From JALORV01 sp963707445 (GTDB taxonomy: Bacteria > Pseudomonadota > Gammaproteobacteria > Burkholderiales > Burkholderiaceae_F), in assembly GCA_963707445.1 (NCBI GenBank), contig CAVPPW010000018.1:1-64000 (forward strand): a stretch of DNA of 64,000 nt, in the 5' to 3' direction. The notes beneath the pieces are model-generated. The model was not told the DNA's origin. It did not search any database and saw only the letters and a program-made list of their open reading frames with translations. This document shows, in pieces, positions 28,577 to 37,456 of this stretch; the first letter of the stretch is position 1; each line of letters opens with the position of its first letter. The translations under genes and the position numbers were made by a program.

Positions 28577-28652
28577 TGGCGCGCCTGGCGGGACTCGAAC
28601 CCACGACCCCTGGCTTCGGAGGCCAGTACTCTATCCACTGAGCTACAGGCGC
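28577..28652 (-). tRNA. tRNA-Arg (anticodon CCG)
   Basis: Complete cloverleaf on the minus strand: acceptor GCGCCTG (5' end at 28652) pairs with CAGGCGC; D-arm GCTC-AGTGGATA-GAGT; anticodon stem CTGGC with loop CTCCGAA, anticodon CCG (complement of 28617-28619); T-arm GTGGGTTCGAGTCCCGC. The CCA end is encoded at 28577-28579. Reads CGG codons. It lies beside the rearranged FMN reductase; no integrase is nearby. Confidence 0.96.
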
Positions 28653-28907
28653 GTGCCTGACACGCGGCGCCGATCACGCGGCGGCAGGCGACTGCGCGGC
28701 GATCAGCGTGAACATGCAAACGAGGGCAGATGGTAACGGGTTTCACCCTCTGCCGCTGCAGTGCTCGGAGGCATGTTCGCCGCGCGATCTGAATGAGGTC
28801 GCGGTCTATACTCGCGTGCTTTGCGAGGCCGCCGTGCCGCGCAGTTTTCCTGCCTGCACACGCATCAAATACACCGCGAGCAGCGCAATAAAGTCGCCAG
28901 GAGTTTT

Positions 28908-29990
28908 ATGTCGAGCGATAAACACACCTCGCTGATCAAGACGCCGCGCCAGTTGATCACCGTCGTGATCCTGGCGTTTCTTGTTCCGGTGGTCCTGATC
29001 ATTCTGCTGGCGACCTTTGTGGCCGGGCAAAAGGTGGGCGGCGCGGGTTCGGATGCGATGACTCCGGAGGCAATCGCCGAGCGACTGCGCCCGGTAGGCG
29101 CAGTCGCCTTCGCCGGAGCCCCAGCCGGGCCACGGGCACCACAGGGGGGCGAAGCCGTCTACAAACTCGCGTGTAGCGCGTGCCATGCGACCGGTGCGGC
29201 GGGCGCACCAAAGACCGGCGATAACTCTGCGTGGGCACCGCGTATCAAGCAGGGCTTTGACACGCTGGTCAAGCATGCAGTTGAAGGCTACAAAGGGATG
29301 CCCGCCAAGGGCGGTAATCCCGATCTCGATCCGATCGAAGTGGCGCGTGCGGTCGCCTACATCGCGAACCAGTCCGGTGCGAAGTTCAAGGAGCCAGAAG
29401 CGCCGGCTGTAGCGATCGCGAAATCTTCGGGGCGCAGCGGCGAGCAGATTGTTCAGGCGACCTGCGGCAGTTGCCACAATGCTGGGTTAAATGGCGCGCC
29501 GAAGATCGGTGACCGGGCCGCGTGGACCAAGCGCGTCGCCAATGGAGTCGATGCCGTCACCGCCGCGGCGATCAAAGGTCACGGTGGCATGCCGGCGCGC
29601 GGCGGGATGGCAGATCTCACCGACGCGGAACTCAAGTCGGCGGTGCAATACATGTTCTCGCGGTCGGTCGGCGCCAGCACGGCAGCCACCGCATCCGCTG
29701 CTGCACCTGCAACGGCAGCTGCGGCCGCAGCGGCGACGCCGACCGCCAAGCCAGACGGCGCCAAGGTCTACTCGATGGGATGCAACGCTTGTCACGCGAC
29801 CGGCGTCGCCGGTGCACCAAAGTATGGTGACAAGGTCGCCTGGGCCGCGCGCAGCAAAGCTGGGGTCGACGCACTGGCCGCTTCGGTCATCAAAGGCAAG
29901 GGCGTGATGCCGCCGAAGGGTGGCCTTGCGACGGCGACAGATGCGGACATCCGCGCGGCGGTCGAGTACATGCTGGCGGCCGCAAAGTAG
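28908..29990 (+). CDS. Membrane-anchored triple-haem cytochrome c (three cytochrome c5-type domains)
   Basis: 360 residues from ATG 28908, preceded by CAGGAG. An N-terminal anchor (LITVVILAFLVPVVLIILLA, residues 16-35) is followed by three tandem c-type domains with haem sites CSACH (89-93), CGSCH (186-190) and CNACH (292-296). Each has the same downstream pattern, GAPK-GD-W then GMPAKGG/GMPARGG/VMPPKGG, whose Met (131, 228, 334) is the distal ligand. Domains 2 and 3 are joined by an Ala/Thr-rich linker (255-282). Role: periplasmic electron carrier, perhaps feeding a terminal oxidase. Two-domain c5 proteins are common; three is less usual. Ends four bases from the convergent anti-sigma gene. 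Confidence 0.93.
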   Translation: MSSDKHTSLIKTPRQLITVVILAFLVPVVLIILLATFVAGQKVGGAGSDAMTPEAIAERLRPVGAVAFAGAPAGPRAPQGGEAVYKLACSACHATGAAGAPKTGDNSAWAPRIKQGFDTLVKHAVEGYKGMPAKGGNPDLDPIEVARAVAYIANQSGAKFKEPEAPAVAIAKSSGRSGEQIVQATCGSCHNAGLNGAPKIGDRAAWTKRVANGVDAVTAAAIKGHGGMPARGGMADLTDAELKSAVQYMFSRSVGASTAATASAAAPATAAAAAAATPTAKPDGAKVYSMGCNACHATGVAGAPKYGDKVAWAARSKAGVDALAASVIKGKGVMPPKGGLATATDADIRAAVEYMLAAAK

Positions 29991-29994
29991 GCAC

Positions 29995-30732
29995 TCAGGG
30001 ATTGAGCTGCTTGTAAACGAGGCGCGCCACCTTCTGCAGTTCCTCTCGGTCCATGTCTCCTGCGAGCGCGTAGCCCAGCGGGCCGTCAATCCAGTAGAAC
30101 ACGCAGGTGCCGCGATCGTCGGCGTAACGGAACGCCGTCTCGGAATTGGTCGACTCGCGCTTGATCAACAGCGACAGTCGGTGACCGCGCGTGTTCTCGT
30201 ACATCAGAAGCGCCATGGGGGCTGGATCACTGGCGTTCGTCGGCGGCAGCAGCCGTCCGCCGAGCAGGCGGTATCCTGCTTCGGTCAGCGACGGCGCTCG
30301 CAATGGAGTCGAAAGCCGTTTTGAAAGCCAGGCCAGCAGATGCTGCTCCTCGGAAGCGCTGACTTCGACCGGGTGGCGCACCTCCGGCACATAGGCCGCG
30401 TGAGCGAGCATCGCCTGTCGTGCGATCGGATCGAGATCGGGACCCTCGAGCAAGTCGCCGCGCGCCAGATAGCCGCCGATAAAGCCGACGGCGAGCGCCG
30501 CAGCAAGACCGCCCCAGCGCTGCCAGCGCGCCCGCCGACGCGCGGCAATGCCGAGTGCATGCGGTTGGTCTAGAACTGGATCGAACAGCGCATGCAGTGC
30601 TTCGTTCTGGCGCCGGTAGTCGTTCACGAGCGCGGCCGCTTCCGGATCGCGCGACAACTCCGCCTCGATCTCGAGACGCTCGGCTTCCGAGACCTGACCA
30701 TCGACATACGCGTGCAGCCTGTCTTCGTTCAT
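29995..30732 (-). CDS. Anti-sigma factor, membrane-spanning
   Basis: 245 residues. The N-terminus MNEDRLHAYVDGQVSEAERL is an anti-sigma cytoplasmic domain of the RsiW/ChrR class without the full zinc motif (only one His visible). A single membrane helix follows (WGGLAAALAVGFIGGYLARG, about residues 73-92), then a periplasmic part (GGRLLPPTNASDPAPMALLM, TAFRYADDRGTCVFYWIDGP, LGYALAGDMDREELQKVARL). It starts immediately after the ECF sigma stop codon, so the two are translationally linked, the standard sigma/anti-sigma pair. The periplasmic signal is unknown. Confidence 0.9.
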   Translation of the reverse strand: MNEDRLHAYVDGQVSEAERLEIEAELSRDPEAAALVNDYRRQNEALHALFDPVLDQPHALGIAARRRARWQRWGGLAAALAVGFIGGYLARGDLLEGPDLDPIARQAMLAHAAYVPEVRHPVEVSASEEQHLLAWLSKRLSTPLRAPSLTEAGYRLLGGRLLPPTNASDPAPMALLMYENTRGHRLSLLIKRESTNSETAFRYADDRGTCVFYWIDGPLGYALAGDMDREELQKVARLVYKQLNP

Positions 30733-31275
30733 CTACTTCACCCGTCGCAAGGCCGGCATCCCGGCTGCTGAGCCGTCGGGCGACAGCAGCCTGCGCAACT
30801 GCTCCCGCGCGCGAGCCAGGCGCGACATGACGGTACCGATCGGCACCTCGAGTACGGCAGCGGCCTCGGCATAGCTCATCTGCTCGACTCCGACCAACAG
30901 CAACACCTCGCGATGCTCATCGGACAGCCGTCCGAACGCAGTCCTGATTTCGGCGAGTGCCAGTTGCGACTCGGCCGCGGTCGCGGCGGTTTGCGCCTGG
31001 CCCTGATCGGCGCCAAAGCGCTCATCGTCAAGCGACTCGACCGGGCGCGCTGCGCGCACGCCGTTCACGTATACGTTATGCATCACAGTGAAAAGCCACG
31101 CGCGTAGATCGCTGTCCGGTCGCCACAGCGCTCGCTTGCGCCACGCCCGCTCAAGCGTGTCCTGGGTCAGGTCATCGGCTGCCTCACGCGTGCCCGCCAA
31201 GGCAAGCGCATAGCGCCGCAGGCGCGGGATCCAACGCTCCGCGTCCGCAGCGCTGAAACCGATACCCAATTTCAC
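30733..31275 (-). CDS. ECF-type RNA polymerase sigma factor
   Basis: 180 residues. Region 2 (RRYALALAGTREAADDLTQDTLERAW) contacts the -10 element and core polymerase; region 4 (RLSDEHREVLLLVGVEQMSY, AEAAAVLEVPIGTVMSRLAR) is the -35-binding helix-turn-helix. The linker is short, as in extracytoplasmic-function sigma factors. It is preceded by a small lipoprotein gene whose stop lies three bases upstream and followed directly by its anti-sigma factor, making a three-gene operon. Expected to be held inactive by the membrane anti-sigma until an envelope signal arrives. Confidence 0.94.
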   Translation of the reverse strand: MKLGIGFSAADAERWIPRLRRYALALAGTREAADDLTQDTLERAWRKRALWRPDSDLRAWLFTVMHNVYVNGVRAARPVESLDDERFGADQGQAQTAATAAESQLALAEIRTAFGRLSDEHREVLLLVGVEQMSYAEAAAVLEVPIGTVMSRLARAREQLRRLLSPDGSAAGMPALRRVK

Positions 31276-31278
31276 GCG

Positions 31279-31675
31279 TCAGGCACGCGCAACACGCCAC
31301 GCGTTGTTGAACCCATCGCCGCTCTTGTCGCCCGGCTTCGCGTCCTTGATCCAAAGATACAGCGGCTTGCCCTTGTAAGCCCATTGCTTCGCGCCATCGG
31401 CGCGAGTGATGACCGTGTAGTCGCCGGCCGCCTTCGCGTCGCTCGCCGCCAGACAGCGGAGGCCAATTGGTCGCGCACGCGCCGTTGCATTCGCTCTTGC
31501 CGCTGCCTGCAGCGTCCTTGTCGAACGTGTACAGCGTCATGCCGGCGCTGTTCGTTAAGACACCGTCCACGACCTTCGCTGGCGCAGCCGCGGATGATCC
31601 GCCATAGCCCATCGACGAACATCCGGCCAGCCCCAACATGGCCGCCATCGCCAGTCCCGCGACGACTTTCTTCAT
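31279..31675 (-). CDS. COG4315-type secreted-repeat lipoprotein, one inserted base
   Basis: Starts ATG 31675: MKKVVAGLAMAAMLGLAGCS, a lipobox ending in Cys19. Two copies of the COG4315 repeat are visible: VLTNSAGMTLYTFDKDAAGS with CNGACATNWPPL, then after one extra T near 31455 YTVITRADGAKQWAYKGKPL with YLWIKDAKPGD. It ends WRVARA at TGA 31279-31281. The Cys pair in CNGAC is conserved in the family. Function is unknown; such lipoproteins are often co-encoded with ECF sigma factors, as here, so it may be a sensor or target of the sigma system. A rich Lys/Trp repeat suggests ligand or polysaccharide binding, but this is speculation. Confidence 0.82.
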
Positions 31676-31744
31676 GGACCACCCCTCCTGATGGTTGCAA
31701 CAGGAAGTTAACAGCGCCCGAGTGCCCATTATTCCGTGCCGCGC

Positions 31745-33757
31745 TCAGATTTCAGCCGGGTCGACGTCGATTTGCCAGCGAACCCGGCTGCCGAGCTCGC
31801 GCAGCTGCGCGAGCCAGCTTCGCAAAAAGCGATGCAGCGGCGGACGCTGCGTGGCCTCGATCAGCAATTGTGCGCGCTCGATGCCTGCCCGGCGCGCAAC
31901 TGCCATCGGAACCGGGTCATAGACGCGCACTGCGAGCGGCGGGTCGCCGAGTCGCGCGGCTTCCGCAAGAAAGGCGAGCGCATCACCGAGGCGAGGAGCC
32001 TCGGCGGTCAGCAGCGCCTGATGGCTGAACGGAGGCATACCGGCCCGTTCGCGTTCGGCAAGCACAGCGTCGGCGAAGGCGGCGTAATCGAGGCGTGTCA
32101 GCGCTGCAAACAGCGGATGAGAGATAAAGCGCGTCTGCACCATTGCGCGGCTGGAACGGCCGCTGCGGCCAGCGCGACCGATCACCTGAACCAGAGTCGC
32201 AAAGAGCCGCTCGGATGCGCGAAAGTCCTGCGCCATCAGTTGCGCGTCTGCATTCAGCACGACGACGAGACCGATGTTTCGAAAGTCGTGCCCCTTGGCG
32301 ATCATCTGCGTTCCGACGAGCACGTCGACATCGCCGCGATGGACCGCGTCGAACGCGTCTGCTGCCGCGCGGCGGCGGCGCGTCGAATCCCGATCTACAC
32401 GCACGATCCGCGCCGCGGGCCAGCGCTCGTGCAGCCATTCCTCGATGCGCTGGGTGCCGCGGCCGACGCCGCGCAGCGCCGTGTTGCCGCAGGTCGGACA
32501 GGATCGCGGTACCGGACGACTCCAGCCGCAGTGATGGCAGTGCAGCGCACCGTCTGGCTTGTGAAACACCGCAAAGACGGCGCAATTTGGGCAGTGCGAG
32601 AGCCAACCGCAGGCGTCGCAGGTGACGACCGGCGCATAACCGCGTCGATTGAGAAAGACGAGCGACTGCTCGCGCCGCTCGAGGCACTCCGCGAGCGCCT
32701 GCTCTATCGCTGGTGCAATCCCAGAGGTGCTGCGCTCGGTGCCTGGATCGACGAGTTCGATGCGCGGCTGCATGCGTTCCTCGATCGCCGCGCGCTCTCT
32801 CAATAGCAATAGCCGATAACGGCCGGAGCGCGCGTGCGACCACGATTCGAGCGATGGTGTCGCCGATCCGAGCACGACCGGAATCCCGAGCATCTGGGCG
32901 CGCTTGACGGCGAGGTCGCGTGCGGAATAGCGCACGCCTTCGCCAGCCTTGTAGGACGCATCGTGTTCCTCGTCGACGACGATCGCCGCCAGCTTTGGCA
33001 TCGAAGCGAAGACTGCGAGCCTCGTCCCGATCACGACACGCGCTCGCCCTTCGTGTGCTGCCAACCAGGCCCCTGTGCGCTCGCCGGCGGCCAGGCCGCT
33101 GTGTAGCGCTACCACACCCTCTGCAGGAAAGCGCGCGCGTACGCGTGCCTCGAGTTGCGGCGTCAGGTTGATTTCCGGCACCAGCAATAAAGCCTGTGCG
33201 GTCGGCTTGCCCGCAAGAATTCGCTCGATCGCCGACAGGTAAACCTCCGTCTTGCCGCTGCCCGTCACTCCAAACAGCAGGCTCGCAGTGAAGTCAGGGG
33301 ACTGAACAATTCGCTCGACGGCTTCGGACTGCTCGGCGTTCTTCACGGGCGGCGAGGAAGGGAGCGCCGAGTCGGAGAAGGAAAACTTGCGCAGGCGCGA
33401 CAGCGAATGCATGTACCGCGGTCCGGGCACCTGCCGCAGCGTGGGCGGAAGGGCGGGAATGGCGACCTCGCCCCACGCATGCTGGTAGTAATCGGCAGCA
33501 AAGCGCGAGAACGCAAGCCAGGGCTCGTCGAGCGCCGGGATCTCATCGAGGACTCTTTCCACGCGCTTGATGCGGCTCGCGTCCACCGATGTGCTCGACG
33601 CAGTCGCGGTGATGAGGCCAAGCGCGCGGCGTCGACCAAGCGGCACGACACAGCGCAGCCCCACGAACTCGCGCGACTCGCTGTCCTCAGGCGCCGCATA
33701 ATCGAGCGGCGAAGCGACCGGCAGATCGACGACGATCTGCAAAAATTTGGGCGTCAC
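31745..33757 (-). CDS. priA: Primosomal protein N' (replication restart helicase PriA)
   Basis: 670 residues, intact. Reloads the replisome at stalled forks. The N-terminal 3'-DNA-binding domain starts FLQIVVDLPVASPLDYAAPE. Helicase motifs: Walker A GVTGSGKT (163-170), Walker B DEEH (262-265), GSATPS, and GRAGRSGRSS in the C-terminal helicase lobe. Eight cysteines in CDACGWLSHCPNC and HCHHCGWSRPVPRSCPTC form the two zinc sites that insert in the helicase core. It is the gene downstream of hemE on the same strand, across an AT-rich 329-base gap. Confidence 0.98.
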   Translation of the reverse strand: MTPKFLQIVVDLPVASPLDYAAPEDSESREFVGLRCVVPLGRRRALGLITATASSTSVDASRIKRVERVLDEIPALDEPWLAFSRFAADYYQHAWGEVAIPALPPTLRQVPGPRYMHSLSRLRKFSFSDSALPSSPPVKNAEQSEAVERIVQSPDFTASLLFGVTGSGKTEVYLSAIERILAGKPTAQALLLVPEINLTPQLEARVRARFPAEGVVALHSGLAAGERTGAWLAAHEGRARVVIGTRLAVFASMPKLAAIVVDEEHDASYKAGEGVRYSARDLAVKRAQMLGIPVVLGSATPSLESWSHARSGRYRLLLLRERAAIEERMQPRIELVDPGTERSTSGIAPAIEQALAECLERREQSLVFLNRRGYAPVVTCDACGWLSHCPNCAVFAVFHKPDGALHCHHCGWSRPVPRSCPTCGNTALRGVGRGTQRIEEWLHERWPAARIVRVDRDSTRRRRAAADAFDAVHRGDVDVLVGTQMIAKGHDFRNIGLVVVLNADAQLMAQDFRASERLFATLVQVIGRAGRSGRSSRAMVQTRFISHPLFAALTRLDYAAFADAVLAERERAGMPPFSHQALLTAEAPRLGDALAFLAEAARLGDPPLAVRVYDPVPMAVARRAGIERAQLLIEATQRPPLHRFLRSWLAQLRELGSRVRWQIDVDPAEI

Positions 33758-34086
33758 TCGCGAGGCGCGCTTAGAACATCACTCGGCACTTGAAAATTCT
33801 GCTGTAAATGATTGATTCATTTACATCAGAGGCACAAATGCGCTTGGCTGTGGACAACTTTGTGGACAAGCGGTGGGAAGCGTTCGCAAACCCTCGTCGG
33901 AATTGGATCTCCACCGGTCACGCCATTGCCATCTAATTGACATCTTTCTAGTAAATCAATGACTTAGACATCGAAATTGGGCGCCGCGGATGCTCATGCC
34001 GCCGGAAGCCGCATGAATCTTGGCTGAGCGCGCTTTTGTGAATAAGTCAAGCGAGACTGATCTTTTTGAGCAGGCGGTGTCGCGCT
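33758..34086. other. AT-rich gap with DnaA-box-like sequences, possible replication-origin element
   Basis: No gene fits here. Against the GC-rich surroundings the gap is AT-rich. It holds TGTGGACAA at 33849-33857 and again at 33861-33869 (one mismatch each from the DnaA box TGTGGATAA) and TGTGAATAA at 34037-34045, a full match to TTATNCACA on the other strand. A perfect inverted repeat GTAAATGA-TTGAT-TCATTTAC spans 33804-33824 and a related GTAAATCAATGA occurs near 33950. It must also contain the priA promoter. Origin function is inferred only. Confidence 0.5.
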
Positions 34087-35180
<1,094 letters not shown>

Positions 35181-35190
<10 letters not shown>

Positions 35191-35513
35191 AGCGCGATTC
35201 TGTCACGCCGACCTTGCCGCCCTGGATTCAACTGGACGACGCGCGGATCAGCATTGCACTGCACGTGCAGCCCGGAGCACGGCGAACGGCCATCATCGGC
35301 CAGCACGGCGACCGCCTGAAGATTGCAGTCCACGCGCGTGCCAGCGACGGGCAGGCGAACGCCGCCGTTGTCGAACTGCTTGCAAACGCGCTCGGTCAGC
35401 CCCCCGCATCGATCCGGATCACGGCCGGAACGACGAGCCGGGTTAAGCGCGTGGCGGCAGAGCGCGGCGCGCTCACAGCCGCCGAGATCGTTCGCCGGCT
35501 GCAGGGCAAATAA
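35181..35513 (+). CDS. DUF167 (YggU) family protein
   Basis: 110 residues if TTG 35181 is the start; no ATG is available. The family core is clear: RISIALHVQPGARRTAIIGQ, GDRLKIAVHARASDGQANAA, VVELLANALGQPPASIRITA, GTTSRVKRVAAER. YggU-type proteins are small and soluble, of unknown function. The 5' end overlaps hemE head-to-head, so its promoter must lie inside hemE, or the true start is at a later GTG (around 35262, which would remove conserved residues). Followed at once by a hairpin that terminates the opposite-strand gene. Confidence 0.82.
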
Positions 35514-35537
35514 AAAGGGCAGGCTAAGCCTGCCCTT
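35508..35537 (-). terminator. Rho-independent terminator of the small secreted protein gene
   Basis: Ten-pair stem: AAGGGCAGGC (35515-35524), loop TAA, GCCTGCCCTT (35528-35537). On the minus strand it is followed by TTTTTATTT (complement of 35508-35516), the classical U-run. It lies about 24 bases after the stop of the gene at 35561-35734. On the plus strand it has only TT after it, so it may weakly end the DUF167 transcript too. Confidence 0.88.
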
Positions 35538-35560
35538 GACGCCAGAAAGGCTGGGCGCTC

Positions 35561-35734
35561 TTACTTCTTCGGCGCGTCCTTCGGCTTCTCGCAGCCAGCC
35601 AACTCCTTCTTGGCTTCCATAGCTTTCTTGCACTCGTCGGCGGTCGGCTTCTTGGCGTCCTTAGGAGCATCGGCGGCGTAGGCAACACCGCACGCGAACG
35701 AGGCGGCGATCATGGCAGCAAGCAGTTTCTTCAT
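35561..35734 (-). CDS. 57-residue secreted Lys/Ala-rich protein
   Basis: From ATG 35734: signal peptide MKKLLAAMIAASFACGVAYAA, then a highly charged tail of about 37 residues, KDAKKPTADECKKAMEAKKE and a closing LAGCEKPKDAPKK. Two cysteines in the mature part could form a disulphide. Small periplasmic proteins with this PSiF-like pattern (signal plus Lys-rich Cys motifs) exist in proteobacteria, but I do not claim a family. It has its own strong terminator downstream, supporting independent expression. Confidence 0.75.
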   Translation of the reverse strand: MKKLLAAMIAASFACGVAYAADAPKDAKKPTADECKKAMEAKKELAGCEKPKDAPKK

Positions 35735-35922
35735 TTCAGTGGTTCCTGGAACGGTTGACGAAAGTGAGAGCGGATGGGCCAGGCCCGAATGGGCACCCAG
35801 GCTCCGCGACTTGTAACGCGCAGCCGGGGGCAAGGTTGACACGAAACCGGGGGCGGATCACGGAAATCCGGACGAAATGCCTCGCCCCGACCCGCAAGAT
35901 GGACCGATCTGATGCTTTTTTG

Positions 35923-36482
35923 CTACTCCTGAGGCATCGCCAGCGTCCGGACTCGGAAAGTGTTGTCGTTCTGGACCAGCCAAGTCTCTGAAAACACAAG
36001 ATTTCCGCGAACAAGCAGCATCGGCGGAGGCGCCGGCAGCGGCGAGGCGGCCTTCAAGGACGCCAGCGCCATGTCGTCCAGGCGCTTGATCCGGGGCGAC
36101 CGAGTGACCTTGGACGCGACGATATTGCCGTTCTTGTCTACCGTCGCTTCAACGACGATCACGGCCTGGAGCAGGTGATGAGGCCGGCCCTCGAACAGGG
36201 ACTTCTGATTGGCTACGTGAATTCGCTCGGCCACGCTGCGCTTCCAGGCCTCGAGCGCCGGATCGCGCGGCGCCAGCTTCACTGCGGCCGGTCCTCGGCC
36301 GGCCGACGCAGTCGGCGTCTCGGCTGCAGCAGTCGTAGTAGAACCGCGGCGGCCGACGGAGCCGCCGTTGCGACTTCGCGGCTGGGCGCCGGTGCTGGAG
36401 CGCCGCAAGCGGCAAGAATTGTTGTCCCGAGTGACAGCAGCCACCGCGGGATGCTCACGCGTCGTTCCAGTGCTGGTTTCAT
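35923..36482 (-). CDS. TonB C-terminal-domain lipoprotein, frame broken
   Basis: Start ATG 36482: MKPALERRVSIPRWLLSLGT then TILAACGAPAPAPS, a lipobox. Near 36350 the frame changes (net two extra bases) into STTTAAAETPTASAGRGPAA. The C-terminal 100 residues are a TonB-type domain: RDPALEAWKRSVAERIHVAN, LQAVIVVEATVDKNGNIVAS, KVTRSPRIKRLDDMALASLK. Usual TonB proteins have one N-terminal helix that contacts ExbB/ExbD; a lipid-anchored form cannot do this in the same way, so this may be a periplasmic TonB-fold protein of another function. No exbBD nearby. Confidence 0.75.
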
Positions 36483-36499
36483 GATCTACCTCAGTTTGC

Positions 36500-36937
36500 T
36501 CATCGCACGACAAGCACCGGCACGGCACTGCCGGCAAGGACACGCTGCGTTTCCGACCCCAGGAGCAGCGCGGTTAGACCGCGCCGTCCGCCCGAGGCCA
36601 TCACGATGAGCCCCGCGCCTGCCTGCTGCGCCGCTGTCAATATTCCTTGGTGCACTTCTGATGCCTCCTGCATCGATGTGCTGCAATCGAGGCCGTTTTT
36701 GCCGGCCAGTTCCTTTGCGCGCGCCAGGCGCGCACTTGCCTCGGCGCCGACTCTGGACTGGTAATCGCTACCCGCCACGGCGCTCGACTCGCCGACGCCG
36801 CTATACGGGTAGGGCTCGACCACCGTCACCGCCGTCAGTACTGCACCGACCTTCTGAGCCAGCTCGGCGGCGGTTTCCACCGCCCGTTCGGACAGTGGGG
36901 AGCCGTCCGTGGCAACCAGCACCTTGCCATTGAACAT
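36500..36937 (-). CDS. Universal stress protein (UspA family)
   Basis: 145 residues, intact. N-terminal strand KVLVATDGSPLSERAVETAA carries the family Asp that binds adenine; the ATP-binding signature is near the C-terminus: GLIVMASGGRRGLTALLLGS with ETQRVLAGSAVPVLVVR, close to the G-2x-G-9x-G-S/T pattern. Nucleotide-binding stress protein, role in survival under energy or oxidative stress in relatives. It lies downstream of the atp operon beyond its terminator. Confidence 0.93.
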   Translation of the reverse strand: MFNGKVLVATDGSPLSERAVETAAELAQKVGAVLTAVTVVEPYPYSGVGESSAVAGSDYQSRVGAEASARLARAKELAGKNGLDCSTSMQEASEVHQGILTAAQQAGAGLIVMASGGRRGLTALLLGSETQRVLAGSAVPVLVVR

Positions 36938-36968
36938 TCGACGCTCCTGAGTGGTATTCGGCAGCGCG

Positions 36969-37002
36969 AAAAAAAGGGGCAGCCGCAGCCGCCCCCGTTT
37001 TT
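36969..37002 (-). terminator. Terminator after the atp operon
   Basis: Just downstream of atpC. GGGGC (36976-36980) pairs with GCCCC (36991-36995), with partial extension into the AGCCGCAGCC loop. It is flanked by an A7 run (36969-36975) on one side and a T5 run (36998-37002) on the other, so on either strand the stem is followed by U residues. Probably a bidirectional intrinsic terminator; its main job is to end the ATP synthase transcript. Confidence 0.75.
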
Positions 37003-37015
37003 GCGCTAGGCCGCC

Positions 37016-37435
37016 TTACTTGCCGCGGATCTTGCGAATCGCGGCCAACTGGGCCGCCATGGATGATAGTTCGGCCTCGGCCTTGGCGATTTCAAGGTCG
37101 TTGTTCGCATTTCGGCGCGCGTCCTCGGCACGCTGCAGCGCTTCGCGAGCCTTGGCCTCGTCAAGATCCTTGCCACGAATCGCGGTGTCGGCGAGCACGG
37201 TGACTACATGCGGTTGCACTTCAAGGATGCCGCCGGCGACGAAGATCTGCTCGACTTCGGCCTTGCCAGGAACCTTGATGCGGACGACGCCGGGCTTGAT
37301 GCGCGTGATCAGCGGCGTGTGCCGAGGATAGATCCCGAGTTCGCCCGCCTCACCGGGAAGCGCCACGAATTCCGCGTCGCCGGTGAAGATCGATTCCTCG
37401 GCGCTGACGACGTCGACCCGGATCGTTGTGGCCAT
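37016..37435 (-). CDS. atpC: F1Fo ATP synthase epsilon subunit
   Basis: 139 residues, intact, last gene of the atp operon. N-terminal beta-sandwich (TIRVDVVSAEESIFTGDAEF, VALPGEAGELGIYPRHTPLI, IKVPGKAEVEQIFVAGGILE) and a C-terminal helical hairpin (LDEAKAREALQRAEDARRNA). Part of the central stalk; the C-terminal helices can inhibit ATP hydrolysis. Starts 22 bases after atpD. Confidence 0.97.
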   Translation of the reverse strand: MATTIRVDVVSAEESIFTGDAEFVALPGEAGELGIYPRHTPLITRIKPGVVRIKVPGKAEVEQIFVAGGILEVQPHVVTVLADTAIRGKDLDEAKAREALQRAEDARRNANNDLEIAKAEAELSSMAAQLAAIRKIRGK

Positions 37436-37456
37436 GATGCCTCCTCAGTCGTCCGC

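Noticed and set aside
28577..28652. tRNA-Arg as an attachment site for an integrated element
   Set aside because: No integrase, no repeated tRNA 3' end and no foreign cargo were seen on either side; only the rearranged FMN reductase lies adjacent.
28450..28746. Minus-strand frame running through the tRNA
   Set aside because: It reads across the tRNA-Arg gene; the KRFLLVG start is too weak to be the missing FMN reductase N-terminus.
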